This document shows, piece after piece, positions 6,915 to 16,134 of a DNA stretch of 49,730 bases. The stretch is from an uncultured Eubacteriales bacterium. GTDB lineage: Bacteria > Bacillota > Clostridia > Oscillospirales > Oscillospiraceae. How positions within the stretch are numbered: the stretch's first letter is position 1; each line of letters starts with the position of its first letter. The stretch spans positions 1 to 49,730 of the forward strand of contig UQGU01000015.1 in the NCBI GenBank assembly GCA_900540635.1, in the 5' to 3' direction. The notes under the pieces were generated by a model, which saw nothing but the letters and a program-made list of their open reading frames with translations, was not told the origin of the DNA and ran no database searches. The position numbers were made by a program, and so were the translations under genes.

Positions 6915-7882
6915 ATTTTCCGGTATTTGATCTGCACTGCGACACCGCCCTGCGGCTGCTGGGCGACGATGTGAATCAGGCAGGAAGCCTGAATGCGAAT
7001 GGCGGTCATATTGACCTGACCCGAGCGAAACAGCTTTCCGGCTACTGCCAGTGCTTTGCCTGCTTTACAACGCCCTATATGGAAAAAAAGGACTGGTACG
7101 GCCTGTCTCCCGTTGTTGTTTTTGAACGGGAAATCGCCACCATCCAGCGGGAGATCGACAAGAACAAAAGAAAGATCGGCCTGGTGTACAGCGCCGATGA
7201 TATCCGGGCAAACTACGAAAAGGGAAAAATGTCCGCCCTTCTGACCATTGAAGGCCCGGCGGGCTTTGACTTTGACCCGGAGCTGCTGGAAAGCATGTTC
7301 CAGGCTGGCTTCCGCATTTCTACCCTTGGCTGGAATGAAAGCAACGTCCTCACCGGCTCCAACCAGACCGGAGAGGGCCTGACAGACCTGGGGCGGGAAT
7401 ATGTCCGCAATGCCCAGGAGCTTGGTATCCTGGTGGATGTGAGCCATATCAGCGATGCAGGCTTCTGGGATATTATGAAGATCACCCAGGCGCCTGTGAT
7501 AGCCTCCCATTCCAACAGCCGGGCCGTCTGTCCCCATGCCCGGAACCTGACGGACGATATGTTCCGGGCCATCCGGGATACGGGCGGCGTGGCAGGTATC
7601 AATCAGTTCGCGGAATTCCTGGGGGAAAAGCCCACGCTGGACACGATCTGCGACCATATTTTCCATTTCCTGGAAATGGATCCGGAGTGCCGTCATATTG
7701 CGTTGGGCGGCGACCTGGACGGCTGTGATGCTTTGGCCCAGGGCTTTGAGGGTGTCCAGAGCTATCCGGCTCTGGCCCAGCGCCTGCTGGAGCGGGGCCT
7801 GACGGAGGAAATGGTTATGAATCTCTATTGGAACAATGCTTTGGGAGTGATGGACGCTGCTGTACGGAACAACAAGAAGTAA
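6911..7882 (+). CDS. Membrane dipeptidase (peptidase family M19)
   Basis: 323 residues. Zinc-dependent dipeptidase of the renal-dipeptidase family. Metal ligands are visible in DLHCDTALRL (HxD near the N-terminus), the Glu in LTIEGPAG, and the His residues in VDVSHISD and ASHSNSRAVCPHARNL; GGDLDGCD near the C-terminus is the usual last box. There is no signal peptide, so it is cytoplasmic. Bacterial members cleave assorted dipeptides, including D-containing ones; the substrate here is unknown. It overlaps yraN by 4 bases and the following threonine-synthase-like gene by about 23 bases. Confidence 0.92.
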   Translation: MNFPVFDLHCDTALRLLGDDVNQAGSLNANGGHIDLTRAKQLSGYCQCFACFTTPYMEKKDWYGLSPVVVFEREIATIQREIDKNKRKIGLVYSADDIRANYEKGKMSALLTIEGPAGFDFDPELLESMFQAGFRISTLGWNESNVLTGSNQTGEGLTDLGREYVRNAQELGILVDVSHISDAGFWDIMKITQAPVIASHSNSRAVCPHARNLTDDMFRAIRDTGGVAGINQFAEFLGEKPTLDTICDHIFHFLEMDPECRHIALGGDLDGCDALAQGFEGVQSYPALAQRLLERGLTEEMVMNLYWNNALGVMDAAVRNNKK

Positions 7883-8864
7883 GGAACCCCTTTATGATGC
7901 AAAGCAGGCATTCTCCCAGGACAGAAGCCCGGATGGCGGGCTGTATGTGCCGGAGACGGTGCCCCGGCTGAGCGGGGAGGAGATCCGGAATCTGGGAAAG
8001 CAGCCGGAAAACGGCGCCTTTGTCCGGCTGCTGGGTATGTACCTTGACCTGGGGATTACTGCCTGGGACCTGGATTTCTCCGTAGGCCGCCGCTGGGTTC
8101 GTGCCCGGGAGCTGGACCGAAGGACGGTTTTGGTGCAGTGCTGGCATAACCCGGAGGGGGAGCTGAGCTACATTCTGCGCTTTCTGTCGGAACGGCTGGG
8201 GTGCAGCTGCGGCTTCTGGGCGAAAATCTGCGTCAAGCTGGCGGTTATGGGCATGCTGCTCTCCCGGATGGAGCAGGAGGAGACAGATCTGGCGGTGCTG
8301 TCCGGAGATTTCTCCGGCGTTCTGGCGGGGGTGTATTTGAAGCAAATGGGCTTCCCGGTAGGGAAAATCATTTGCTGCTGCAATGAAAACAACAGCCCCT
8401 GGGAACTGGTACACCTGGGGCAACTGCGGACCGATGGGGTCTGCGAAAAGACCCGCACACCGCTTGCGGATGTGGTGCTGCCCATGGGACTGGAGCACCT
8501 GCTGTACTGCCTGGGTGGCCCAAAACCGGCAGTGGAATATGCCAAGGTTTCCTATATGGGCCTGACCTATGAGCCGGAACAGAGCCTTTTGCGGCAAATG
8601 CAGCGCGCACTGTTTGTGGGCGTGACCAGCGAGAGCCGCCTGACGCTGACGCTGACGGGCGTTCTGAAAAATTATGATTGCCTGCTCAGCCCCTATACGG
8701 CCATTCTCTATGCCGGGGTGCAGGATTATCGCTCTAAGGCGGGGGAGAACCGCAGGGCGCTGCTCCTGTCGGAGCGCAGCCCGGAACCGGACAGCGATAC
8801 CATTTCTGCGCTGCTGGATGTGCCCGGGGCAACGGTCAGGGAATACTTGAATACGGGGAGGTGA
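7860..8864 (+). CDS. Threonine synthase-like protein lacking the PLP-lysine segment
   Basis: About 334 residues if read from CTG at 7860. The N-terminus (LLYGTTRSKEPLYDAKQAF, then DGGLYVPETVP) matches the start of threonine synthase. The C-terminal half (LSGDFSGVLAGVYLKQMGFPVGKIICCCNENN) matches its nucleotide-like fold segment. The region that in ThrC carries the PLP lysine (TLAFKD-type motif) and the SGDTG phosphate loop is missing: only about 90 residues separate the two halves, against some 200 in true ThrC of about 490 residues. It probably does not make threonine. Homology to ThrC continues upstream of the first conventional start (GTG 7947), so a CTG start with GGGAG at 7843-7847 is inferred. 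It sits between a dipeptidase and a phosphoesterase. Confidence 0.6.
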   Translation: MYGTTRSKEPLYDAKQAFSQDRSPDGGLYVPETVPRLSGEEIRNLGKQPENGAFVRLLGMYLDLGITAWDLDFSVGRRWVRARELDRRTVLVQCWHNPEGELSYILRFLSERLGCSCGFWAKICVKLAVMGMLLSRMEQEETDLAVLSGDFSGVLAGVYLKQMGFPVGKIICCCNENNSPWELVHLGQLRTDGVCEKTRTPLADVVLPMGLEHLLYCLGGPKPAVEYAKVSYMGLTYEPEQSLLRQMQRALFVGVTSESRLTLTLTGVLKNYDCLLSPYTAILYAGVQDYRSKAGENRRALLLSERSPEPDSDTISALLDVPGATVREYLNTGR

Positions 8865-8868
8865 GTGC

Positions 8869-9558
8869 GTGGCGCTGTATGCCATAGGCGATTTGCATCT
8901 GTGCCTGGGCGCGCCGAAGCCCATGGATGTTTTCGGCGGTGCCTGGGTTGGCTATATGGAAAAGCTCCGGCAGGGATTCCGGGTGATTGGCCCGGAGGAT
9001 ACCACGGTGCTTATGGGCGATCTGAGCTGGGCACTGGACCTTCCCAGCGCAAAAGCGGATTTTGCCTGGATCCAGCAGATCCCCGGCAGAAAAATCATTC
9101 TAAAGGGAAATCACGATTATTGGTGGAGCACAGCTGCGAAATTCGAGAAATTCTGTAAGGAAAACGAATTCACCCAGATGAATCTGCTGAATAATAACTG
9201 CTATTTCTATGAGGACTATGCCATCTGCGGCACCCGCGGCTGGTTTTTCGAGGAGGAAAAGTCCGGTACCCACGATGAGAAGGTGTTCCGCCGGGAACTG
9301 ATGCGCCTGGAGGCGTCCCTGAAAGCGGCAGGGGACCGGGAGAAGCTGGTGTTTCTCCACTATCCGCCTAGGTACAAGGGATACACCTGTCAGGAGATTC
9401 TGGATATTCTGGAGAAATATGGTGTCCGGCAGTGCTTTTATGGGCATTTGCACGGCGGCAGCCACAAGCTGGCGCTGGAAGGGCAGTGGGATGGCATTTT
9501 CTATCGCCTGCTGTCTGCGGACTATGTGAATTTCCAGCCTCAGCCGGTAATTAAATGA
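8869..9558 (+). CDS. Calcineurin-like metallophosphoesterase
   Basis: 229 residues from GTG 8869, four bases after the previous stop. All core motifs of the two-metal phosphoesterase fold are present: GDLHL (Asp8, His10), MGDLSW (Asp51), GNHDYWW (Asn81, His82), FLHYPP, and GHLHGG near residue 190. There is no signal peptide or membrane segment, so it is cytoplasmic. Substrates of this small subgroup (nucleotides, phosphodiesters or phosphoproteins) cannot be told from sequence. Tight spacing places it at the end of the lepB-yraN-dipeptidase run, before the tig promoter. Confidence 0.88.
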   Translation: MALYAIGDLHLCLGAPKPMDVFGGAWVGYMEKLRQGFRVIGPEDTTVLMGDLSWALDLPSAKADFAWIQQIPGRKIILKGNHDYWWSTAAKFEKFCKENEFTQMNLLNNNCYFYEDYAICGTRGWFFEEEKSGTHDEKVFRRELMRLEASLKAAGDREKLVFLHYPPRYKGYTCQEILDILEKYGVRQCFYGHLHGGSHKLALEGQWDGIFYRLLSADYVNFQPQPVIK

Positions 9559-9577
9559 AAACTTTTTAAGAAAAGTG

Positions 9578-9606
9578 TGGACAATTCCCACTTTATTTGA
9601 TAGAAT
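9578..9606 (+). promoter_or_regulatory. Promoter of tig
   Basis: -35 TGGACA (9578-9583), 17-bp spacer, -10 TAGAAT (9601-9606). It lies in the 114-base gap after the phosphoesterase gene. No CIRCE or CtsR-like repeat is seen near it. Confidence 0.6.
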
Positions 9607-9672
9607 ATATCGGCTATGTAAAAATATAAATAAAGGGTGCGTTCCAAAGCACCTATCAGGAGGTATATTTAC

Positions 9673-10977
9673 ATGAATGTTAAGAGCGTAGAAAGAAACG
9701 GCAATCAGGCCACCATCGTGGTGGAGATCGACAAGGAGCTGATGGAGCGCGGTGTCAACAGCGCTTATATGAAGGCCCGTAAGAGCATCATGATCCCCGG
9801 CTTCCGCAAGGGCAAGGCTCCCCGGAAGATGATCGAGGCTATGTACGGTGCCCATGTCTTCTACGAAGACGGCCTGGAGGAGATTTTCCCCGAGATCTAT
9901 GAGTTCGCCGTTGCCAGCCAGGATGGCTTCAAGGCCATTGGCCGCCCCAGCCTGACCGATATGCAGATCGCTGACGACAACACCGTCACCCTGACCCTGA
10001 CCACCGACGTCTACCCTGAGGTCACTCTGGGCCAGTACAAGGGCCTGGAGGTCGAGAAGGCTGAGCCCACCGTTACCGATGCACAGGTTCAGGCTGAGCT
10101 GGACGCCATGGCCAAGAACGTGGCTTCCACCGAGAATGTGGACCGTCCCGCTGAGATGGGCGACACTGCCAACATCGACTTCGAGGGCTTCGACAATGGC
10201 GTTCCCTTCGAGGGCGGCAAGGGCGAGAACTTCGACCTGACCCTGGGTAGCCACTCCTTTGTTCCCGGCTTTGAGGAGCAGATCGTCGGCATGAACGTGG
10301 GCGAAGAGAAGAACATCGACATCACCTTCCCTGAGGACTACCACAAGGACCTGGCCGGCAAGGCTGTTGTGTTCCATGTGAAGGTCAACAAGCTGACCAT
10401 GAACATCATCCCTGAGCAGGACGATGAGTTCGCCAAGGACGTTTCCGAGTTCGACACCCTGGAGGCTCTGAAGGCCGACATCCGTGCCAAGGCTCTGGAG
10501 AAGGCTCAGAAGCAGCTGGATTCCGATTTCGAGAACGCTGCCGTTGAGAAGGCCGCCGAGAACACCACCGTGGATATGCCCAATGCTCTGGTTGAGAAGG
10601 AGCTGGATGTGCAGATGGAGCGCTTTGGCTACCAACTGCAGATGAGCGGCTACTCCATGGAGCAGTACGCCAAGATGATGGGCGGCGATGTGAACACCAT
10701 GCGCAATGCCTTCCGTCCCACCGCTGAGAAGCAGGCCAAGATCTCCGTCACCCTGGAAAGAATAGCCGAGGTGGAGAACCTGACCGTCACCGAGCAGGAC
10801 ATCGAAGAAGAGTTCGAGAGCATGGCCAAGCAGTACGAGATGGAGGTTTCCAAGGTCAAGGAGCTGGTTCCCGTTGAGGAGTTGACCGAGTCCCTGAAGA
10901 CCCGCAAGGCCGTGAAGCTGATCGTGGACAGCGCCGTTGCCGTTGCGCCCAAGGCTGAGGAGAAGACCGAGGAATAA
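9673..10977 (+). CDS. tig: Trigger factor, ribosome-associated chaperone and peptidyl-prolyl isomerase
   Basis: 434 residues, normal length. The start ATG 9673 follows AGGAGG by 8 bases. Domain order: the N-terminal ribosome-binding domain (about 1-115, with the tail-loop signature PGFRKGKAPRKMIE at about 40-53), the FKBP-type PPIase domain (about 150-245, with DTANIDFEGFDNGVPFEGG and GSHSFVPGFEEQIVGM), then the alpha-helical C-terminal chaperone domain rich in K, E and A. It binds near the exit tunnel and shields nascent chains. Very uniform, GC-ended codons indicate strong expression. It leads the tig-clpP-clpX-lon quality-control cluster. Confidence 0.97.
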   Translation: MNVKSVERNGNQATIVVEIDKELMERGVNSAYMKARKSIMIPGFRKGKAPRKMIEAMYGAHVFYEDGLEEIFPEIYEFAVASQDGFKAIGRPSLTDMQIADDNTVTLTLTTDVYPEVTLGQYKGLEVEKAEPTVTDAQVQAELDAMAKNVASTENVDRPAEMGDTANIDFEGFDNGVPFEGGKGENFDLTLGSHSFVPGFEEQIVGMNVGEEKNIDITFPEDYHKDLAGKAVVFHVKVNKLTMNIIPEQDDEFAKDVSEFDTLEALKADIRAKALEKAQKQLDSDFENAAVEKAAENTTVDMPNALVEKELDVQMERFGYQLQMSGYSMEQYAKMMGGDVNTMRNAFRPTAEKQAKISVTLERIAEVENLTVTEQDIEEEFESMAKQYEMEVSKVKELVPVEELTESLKTRKAVKLIVDSAVAVAPKAEEKTEE

Positions 10978-11121
10978 GCCTCTTTCCAAATGGTTAGAAT
11001 GTTTCACGGCAAAGCTTAGACAGTCGGCTTGAAAACAAAAAAACGGATCGCGGGGGAAGCAAAAGGCCCCCACGGTCCGCCGCGTGTTTTCCATGGCTAT
11101 CAATTGAAAGGAGACATCACC

Positions 11122-11703
11122 ATGAGTTTAGTACCCTATGTTGTTGAGCAGACCAGCCGCGGCGAACGCAGCTATGACATTTTTTCCCGTCTGCTGAATG
11201 ACCGCATTATTTTCCTGTCCGAAGAGGTCAACGATACCACAGCCAGCCTGGTAGTTGCCCAGCTGCTGTATCTGGAAGCCCAGGACCCGGATAAGGACAT
11301 TCAGTTCTATATCAATTCCCCCGGCGGCAGTGTCACGGCCGGTATGGCCATCTATGACACCATGCAATACATCAAGTGCGATGTTGCAACCATCTGCGTG
11401 GGCATGGCCGCATCCATGAGTGCTTTCCTGCTGAGCTCCGGCACCAAGGGCAAGCGGATGGCTCTGCCCAATTCTGAAATCATGATCCACCAGCCCTCTG
11501 CGGGCACCCAGGGTCAGATTACGGACATGGCCATTCATCTGAAGCGGTTGGAAAACGTCAAGACCCGGATGAACCGCATCCTGTCCGAGAATACCGGCAA
11601 GAGCCTCGAAGAGGTCACCGCCGCCTGCGAGCGGGATAATTTCCTGAATGCGGAAGAGGCAAAGGCCTTCGGCCTCATCGACCGGGTTCTGGAGCATCAT
11701 TGA
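11122..11703 (+). CDS. clpP: ATP-dependent Clp protease proteolytic subunit
   Basis: 193 residues, normal length for ClpP. The start ATG 11122 has AAAGGAGA about 9 bases upstream; the frame is open further 5' but without a better site. Catalytic triad: Ser98 (GMAASMSA), His123 (MIHQPSAG) and Asp172 (ERDNFL). The hydrophobic-pocket and oligomer signatures INSPGGSV and LLSSGTKGKR are intact. It forms tetradecameric barrels that degrade proteins fed by ClpX, which is the next gene 27 bases on. The 144-base gap after tig holds no clear terminator. Confidence 0.97.
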   Translation: MSLVPYVVEQTSRGERSYDIFSRLLNDRIIFLSEEVNDTTASLVVAQLLYLEAQDPDKDIQFYINSPGGSVTAGMAIYDTMQYIKCDVATICVGMAASMSAFLLSSGTKGKRMALPNSEIMIHQPSAGTQGQITDMAIHLKRLENVKTRMNRILSENTGKSLEEVTAACERDNFLNAEEAKAFGLIDRVLEHH

Positions 11704-11730
11704 TTTTTAAGAGAAACGAGGTGCCGGAAA

Positions 11731-12987
11731 ATGGCAAGAACAAGTGAGCCGCCGGTTCGATGCAGCTTCTGCGGGAAGCGGGAGTCCCAGGCCGGTCGGC
11801 TGATTGCCGGCCCCGGCGTGTATATCTGCAGCGACTGTGTGCAGGCCTGCAGCGAGTTGCTGCGGGATGAGATCGATGTGGGCGGCGGTGCCCCCAAGCT
11901 GGAGAAGCTGCCGACCCCCATGGAAATGAAGGCCTTCATGGACCACTATATCATTGGTCAGGAAGAGGCCAAAATCGCCCTGTCCGTTGCGGTCTACAAT
12001 CACTATAAGCGCATTACGTTCCCGGACAATTCCGATGTGGATCTGCAGAAGAGCAATATTCTGCTCATCGGCCCCACGGGCTGCGGCAAGACCCTCTTTG
12101 CACAGACTCTGGCCAGGATTCTCAACGTGCCCTTTGCAATTGCAGACGCTACCACGCTGACCGAGGCCGGCTATGTGGGCGACGACGTGGAGAACATTCT
12201 GCTTCGCCTCCTGCAGGCTGCGGATTTTGACGTGGAGCTGGCCCAGCGGGGCATTATTTACATCGATGAAATGGACAAAATCGCCCGCAAGAGCGAGAAT
12301 ACCTCCATTACCCGGGATGTGTCCGGCGAGGGCGTGCAGCAGGCGCTGCTGAAAATCCTGGAGGGCACCGTTGCCAATGTCCCGCCCCAGGGCGGACGGA
12401 AGCACCCCCAGCAGGAGATGATCCAGGTAGATACCACCAATATCCTCTTCATCTGCGGCGGCGCCTTCGATGGGCTGGATAAGATCATTGAGGCCCGGAC
12501 GGACCGGAGCACCATCGGCTTTGATGCGCCGGTGGAAAGCCGGAAGAACCGGGATGTGGGCAAGCTGCTTGCCCAGGTGGAGCCCCACGATCTGATGAAG
12601 TTCGGCATTATCCCTGAGCTCATTGGCCGTATGCCCATGATCGCCTGCCTGGAGAGTCTTAGCCAGGAGGACCTGGTTCGCATTATGGTAGAGCCCAAGA
12701 ACGCCATTGTCCGCCAGTATCAGAAGCTGTTGGAGATGGACGGCGTGGCTCTGGAGATCACCGAGGATGCCATGAAGGCCGTTGCCAAGAAGGCCATTGA
12801 CCGCCAGATCGGCGCCAGAGGCCTGCGGGCAATTCTGGAGAAAATCATGACGAACATCATGTTCCAGATCCCCTCGGATCTGACCATCCAGAAGGTGATT
12901 CTGACACCGGAATGCGTCGAGGGTGGGCAGCCTACCATTGTGCGAGATCCTGCCCATCCCAGAGAGCCCCTGAACGGGAAGAAATAA
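11731..12987 (+). CDS. clpX: ATP-dependent Clp protease ATP-binding subunit ClpX
   Basis: 418 residues. The N-terminal C4 zinc-binding domain has Cys11, Cys14, Cys33 and Cys36. The AAA+ module follows with Walker A GPTGCGKT (about 114-121), Walker B IIYIDEMDK and the pore-loop signature GYVGDDVEN. The ClpP-docking loop is expected near FDGLDKIIEAR..IGF. It unfolds tagged substrates and feeds them to ClpP. A good ribosome binding site (GAGG) and short spacing support cotranscription with clpP; a terminator follows. Confidence 0.97.
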   Translation: MARTSEPPVRCSFCGKRESQAGRLIAGPGVYICSDCVQACSELLRDEIDVGGGAPKLEKLPTPMEMKAFMDHYIIGQEEAKIALSVAVYNHYKRITFPDNSDVDLQKSNILLIGPTGCGKTLFAQTLARILNVPFAIADATTLTEAGYVGDDVENILLRLLQAADFDVELAQRGIIYIDEMDKIARKSENTSITRDVSGEGVQQALLKILEGTVANVPPQGGRKHPQQEMIQVDTTNILFICGGAFDGLDKIIEARTDRSTIGFDAPVESRKNRDVGKLLAQVEPHDLMKFGIIPELIGRMPMIACLESLSQEDLVRIMVEPKNAIVRQYQKLLEMDGVALEITEDAMKAVAKKAIDRQIGARGLRAILEKIMTNIMFQIPSDLTIQKVILTPECVEGGQPTIVRDPAHPREPLNGKK

Positions 12988-12993
12988 TGCTTT

Positions 12994-13021
12994 AAGGGGG
13001 CGGAGAAATCTGCCCCCTTTT
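12994..13021 (+). terminator. Rho-independent terminator after clpX
   Basis: AAGGGGGC ... GCCCCCTT with the loop GGAGAAATCT, then TTTTG. The T-run is short, so read-through into lon is possible. Confidence 0.75.
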
Positions 13022-13074
13022 GTCTTCATAGGTACTTTTTGGTGCCATTAACTCCACAAAGGAGGGAAAATACA

Positions 13075-15477
13075 ATGAGCGAGATGATTTATGCCGGGAA
13101 TATGCCGGTCCTGGCCCTGCGGGGGCTGGCCATTTTCCCGGATCAGACGGTCCACTTCGATGTGGGCCGGCCCAAGTCTGCCCTGGCGCTGGAGGCGGCG
13201 ATGAAGGAGAATCAGACCCTCTTTCTGACGCCCCAGAAGGACATCATGGTGGACGACCCCAAGCTGGGAGACCTGTATACCGTGGGTACCATTGTCCAGG
13301 TCAAGCAGGTGCTGAAGGCCCAGGATGAAAATCTGCGGGTCTTGGTCACCGGCCTTTCTCGGGGACGCATTACGGAAATGCGGCAGACAGAGCCGTATTT
13401 GGCCGGTCAGGTGGAGTCTGTCTCCTGCCCGGAGAGCGGCAGCGGCCCCAGAAGCCAGGCACTGCGCCGGGAGGCCAACAGTCTCTACGCCGCCTATACG
13501 GAGTACACGGAGCACCCGGCCCAGCTGATTCAGCTGAAAATGCTTGCCAGCGATGACGACGGCTTCCTTGCGGATTCCATCGGCCAGAATTCCGGCCTGG
13601 ACATCCAGGACAAGGCGGCCCTTTTGGCCCAGCTGAACCCCACCAAGCGCCTGGAAATGGCAGTTGCCATGCTGCGCCGGGAGATTGAGGTTCTGAAGCT
13701 GGAATCCGAGATCCAGGACAAGACCCGGGTCAATATGGACCAGAATCAGCGGGACTACTATCTGCGCGAGCAGATGCGTGCCATTCGGGAAGAACTGGGC
13801 GAGGAAGACGAGAATGCAGAGCTGGACGAGGACATTGCCCGCATCAAAAAGCTGCATCTTGCCGAGGAGCAGGAGAAGAAGCTGATCAAGGATGCCGAAA
13901 AGCTGAAGAAGCAGCCCTTCGGCTCCTCCGAAGCCTCCGTCCTGCGCAACTATCTGGACACGGTGCTGGATCTTCCGTGGAATGTGAAGACCAAGGACCG
14001 GGTGGACGTGGCCGCTGCACGCAAGGTGCTGGACAAGGATCACTTCGGCATGGAAAAGGTGAAGGAGCGGATTCTGGAGACCATGGCCGTCAAGCAGATG
14101 GCCCCGGACAGCCAGCACCAGATTCTCTGCCTGGTAGGCCCTCCCGGCGTGGGCAAAACCTCTATTGCCTATTCCATTGCCCGGTGCATGAACCGGAAGA
14201 TGGTCCGCATTTCTCTGGGCGGCGTCCATGACGAGGCCGATATCCGGGGCCACCGGAAGACCTATGTGGGAGCCATGCCCGGCCGTATTATGACGGCCAT
14301 GACCCAGGCCGGGACCTCCAACCCCGTTGTCCTGCTGGACGAGATCGACAAAATGGGCTCAGACTACCGGGGCGACCCCAGCGCGGCGCTGCTGGAGGTG
14401 CTGGATGCGGAGCAGAACAGCACCTATCGGGACCATTATATTGAGATTCCCTTCGACCTGTCCGATGTAATGTTCATCACCACCGCCAACACCTTGGATA
14501 CCGTCCCCAGACCCCTGCTGGACCGTATGGAGATCATCGAACTGGGCTCCTATTCCGATGAAGAGAAGCTCATGATTGCCAAGAATTACCTGGTGCCCAA
14601 GCAGCTGAAAAAGCACGGCCTGAAAAAGACCCAGCTGCGCATTACGGATGATGCCATTCGGGAGATCATCTGCTGCTATACCCGGGAATCCGGCGTTCGG
14701 AACCTGGAGCGGGAAATCGGGGCCATTTGCCGGAAGGCAGATATGCAGCTGCTTTCCCAGGAGGAGGCCAAGAAGATCACCGTCACCGGCGGCAATCTGG
14801 AGGATTTTCTGGGCATCCGCAAATTCCTGCCGGACCGTCTGCCGGGCAGCGACCAGGTGGGCCTGGTCACGGGCCTGGCCTGGACCAGCGTAGGCGGCGA
14901 GACCCTGGAAGTGGAAGTCAATGTGATGGAGGGCTCCGGAAAGCTGGAGCTCACCGGCAACCTGGGCAACGTCATGAAGGAGTCTGCCCATGCCGCCCTG
15001 AGCTATATCCGGGCCAACGCCCAGAAGCTGGGCGTTCCCGCGGACTTCTATAAGACCAAGGATATCCATGTGCATTTCCCGGAGGGCGCTGTGCCCAAGG
15101 ACGGCCCCAGTGCCGGTGTGACGGTCTGTACGGCAATCGTCTCCGCCCTGACCAATACCACCGTCCGGCGGGATGTGGCCATGACCGGCGAAGTTTCCCT
15201 TCGGGGCCGGGTCATGCGCATTGGCGGCCTGAAGGAGAAGACCATGGCGGCGCTTCGCCACGGCATCCGCACGGTCATTATTCCCAAGGACAACGAGCGG
15301 GACCTGGAAGAGATCGACCAGACCGTCCGCAAGCAGTTGAATTTCGTCAGCGCTTCTACGGTGGATACGGTGCTGAATGCGGCGCTGAACCGGACTGCGG
15401 AGATGAACCCCGCCATTCTGGGCAGCTTGCCTGAGGACGTTTCTGCCAAGGCAAGACGGCCGGAGCTGCAGCAGTAA
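13075..15477 (+). CDS. lon: ATP-dependent protease Lon (LonA)
   Basis: 800 residues from ATG 13075, with AAGGAGG 10 bases upstream. Order: the N-terminal substrate-recognition (LAN) domain (about 1-200, opening MPVLALRGLAIFPDQ), a coiled-coil helical region (about 200-300, rich in E and K), the AAA+ domain with Walker A GPPGVGKT (about 355-362) and Walker B VVLLDEIDKMG, then the C-terminal protease domain. The Ser-Lys dyad is Ser679 (PKDGPSAG) and Lys722 (GGLKEKT). It degrades misfolded and regulatory proteins. No separate promoter is obvious between the clpX terminator and lon. Confidence 0.97.
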   Translation: MSEMIYAGNMPVLALRGLAIFPDQTVHFDVGRPKSALALEAAMKENQTLFLTPQKDIMVDDPKLGDLYTVGTIVQVKQVLKAQDENLRVLVTGLSRGRITEMRQTEPYLAGQVESVSCPESGSGPRSQALRREANSLYAAYTEYTEHPAQLIQLKMLASDDDGFLADSIGQNSGLDIQDKAALLAQLNPTKRLEMAVAMLRREIEVLKLESEIQDKTRVNMDQNQRDYYLREQMRAIREELGEEDENAELDEDIARIKKLHLAEEQEKKLIKDAEKLKKQPFGSSEASVLRNYLDTVLDLPWNVKTKDRVDVAAARKVLDKDHFGMEKVKERILETMAVKQMAPDSQHQILCLVGPPGVGKTSIAYSIARCMNRKMVRISLGGVHDEADIRGHRKTYVGAMPGRIMTAMTQAGTSNPVVLLDEIDKMGSDYRGDPSAALLEVLDAEQNSTYRDHYIEIPFDLSDVMFITTANTLDTVPRPLLDRMEIIELGSYSDEEKLMIAKNYLVPKQLKKHGLKKTQLRITDDAIREIICCYTRESGVRNLEREIGAICRKADMQLLSQEEAKKITVTGGNLEDFLGIRKFLPDRLPGSDQVGLVTGLAWTSVGGETLEVEVNVMEGSGKLELTGNLGNVMKESAHAALSYIRANAQKLGVPADFYKTKDIHVHFPEGAVPKDGPSAGVTVCTAIVSALTNTTVRRDVAMTGEVSLRGRVMRIGGLKEKTMAALRHGIRTVIIPKDNERDLEEIDQTVRKQLNFVSASTVDTVLNAALNRTAEMNPAILGSLPEDVSAKARRPELQQ

Positions 15478-15487
15478 GGAGGCGGCT

Positions 15488-16072
15488 ATGAATTTTCAGA
15501 ACGTAGAATTCTTGATTTCCGCCGCCTCGCCCAAGGATTTTCCGGGAAAACGGCTGCCGGAGATTGCCTTTGCGGGCAAGTCCAATGTGGGCAAATCCTC
15601 CGTCATCAACCGCCTTTTGCAGCGCAAGAGCATGGCAAAGGTGGGGGATAAGCCGGGAAAGACCGTCCATGTGAACTATTTTTTGCTGGATAAAACCTGC
15701 TATCTGGTGGACCTGCCCGGCTACGGCTTTGCAAAGGTACCCCAGGCGGAAAAGGACCGCTGGGCAAAGCTCATGGAGGACTATTTCGCCGCCAACCGCA
15801 TTACCCTGGGGGTGCTGATCGTGGACTACCGCCATCCGCCCACGAACAACGATATCACCATGGCCAGGTGGTTTCTGGATTCCGGCTGCCCCTTTGTGGT
15901 CCTTGCCAACAAGAAGGACAAGCTGAAGAAGAGCGAGCTGGAGCCGAACCTCGTCACCATCCGCGCCGACCTGGAGCTGCCCGAGAGCTGCCCCGTGATC
16001 CCTTTCTCCGCCGAGAAGGGCGACGGCCGGGACGAACTGGTGAAGTGCATCCTGAACGCCGTAAAGGCATAA
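15488..16072 (+). CDS. yihA: Ribosome biogenesis GTP-binding protein YihA/YsxC (EngB)
   Basis: 194 residues. A TRAFAC-class GTPase needed for 50S assembly. P-loop GKSNVGKSS (30-38), G2 region KPGKTVHVNYF, G3 DLPGYGFAKV, and G4 ANKKDKLKKSE. Eight bases separate its AAGGAGG site and start from the lon stop, so the two are cotranscribed; lon-yihA adjacency is usual in Bacillota. A terminator follows. Confidence 0.96.
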   Translation: MNFQNVEFLISAASPKDFPGKRLPEIAFAGKSNVGKSSVINRLLQRKSMAKVGDKPGKTVHVNYFLLDKTCYLVDLPGYGFAKVPQAEKDRWAKLMEDYFAANRITLGVLIVDYRHPPTNNDITMARWFLDSGCPFVVLANKKDKLKKSELEPNLVTIRADLELPESCPVIPFSAEKGDGRDELVKCILNAVKA

Positions 16073-16091
16073 ACCACGTCTATAAGAATAT

Positions 16092-16124
16092 CCCTCTGCC
16101 ATTGCGGCAGAGGGATGTCTTTTG
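16092..16124 (+). terminator. Terminator after yihA, between convergent genes
   Basis: Perfect 9-bp arms CCCTCTGCC (16092-16100) and GGCAGAGGG (16106-16114), followed by ATGTCTTTTG. It separates yihA from the convergent permease gene ending at 16135. Confidence 0.8.
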
Positions 16125-16134
16125 TTATGGGGAA

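Noticed and set aside
9100..11103. 667-codon minus-strand open frame opposite tig
   Set aside because: It overlaps three plus-strand features (phosphoesterase, tig promoter, tig) and has His/Leu-rich low-complexity content caused by antisense reading of biased codons.
10978..11121. Possible terminator or heat-shock operator between tig and clpP
   Set aside because: A GGGG/CCCC pairing exists but without a T-run, and no CIRCE or CtsR-type repeat was found.
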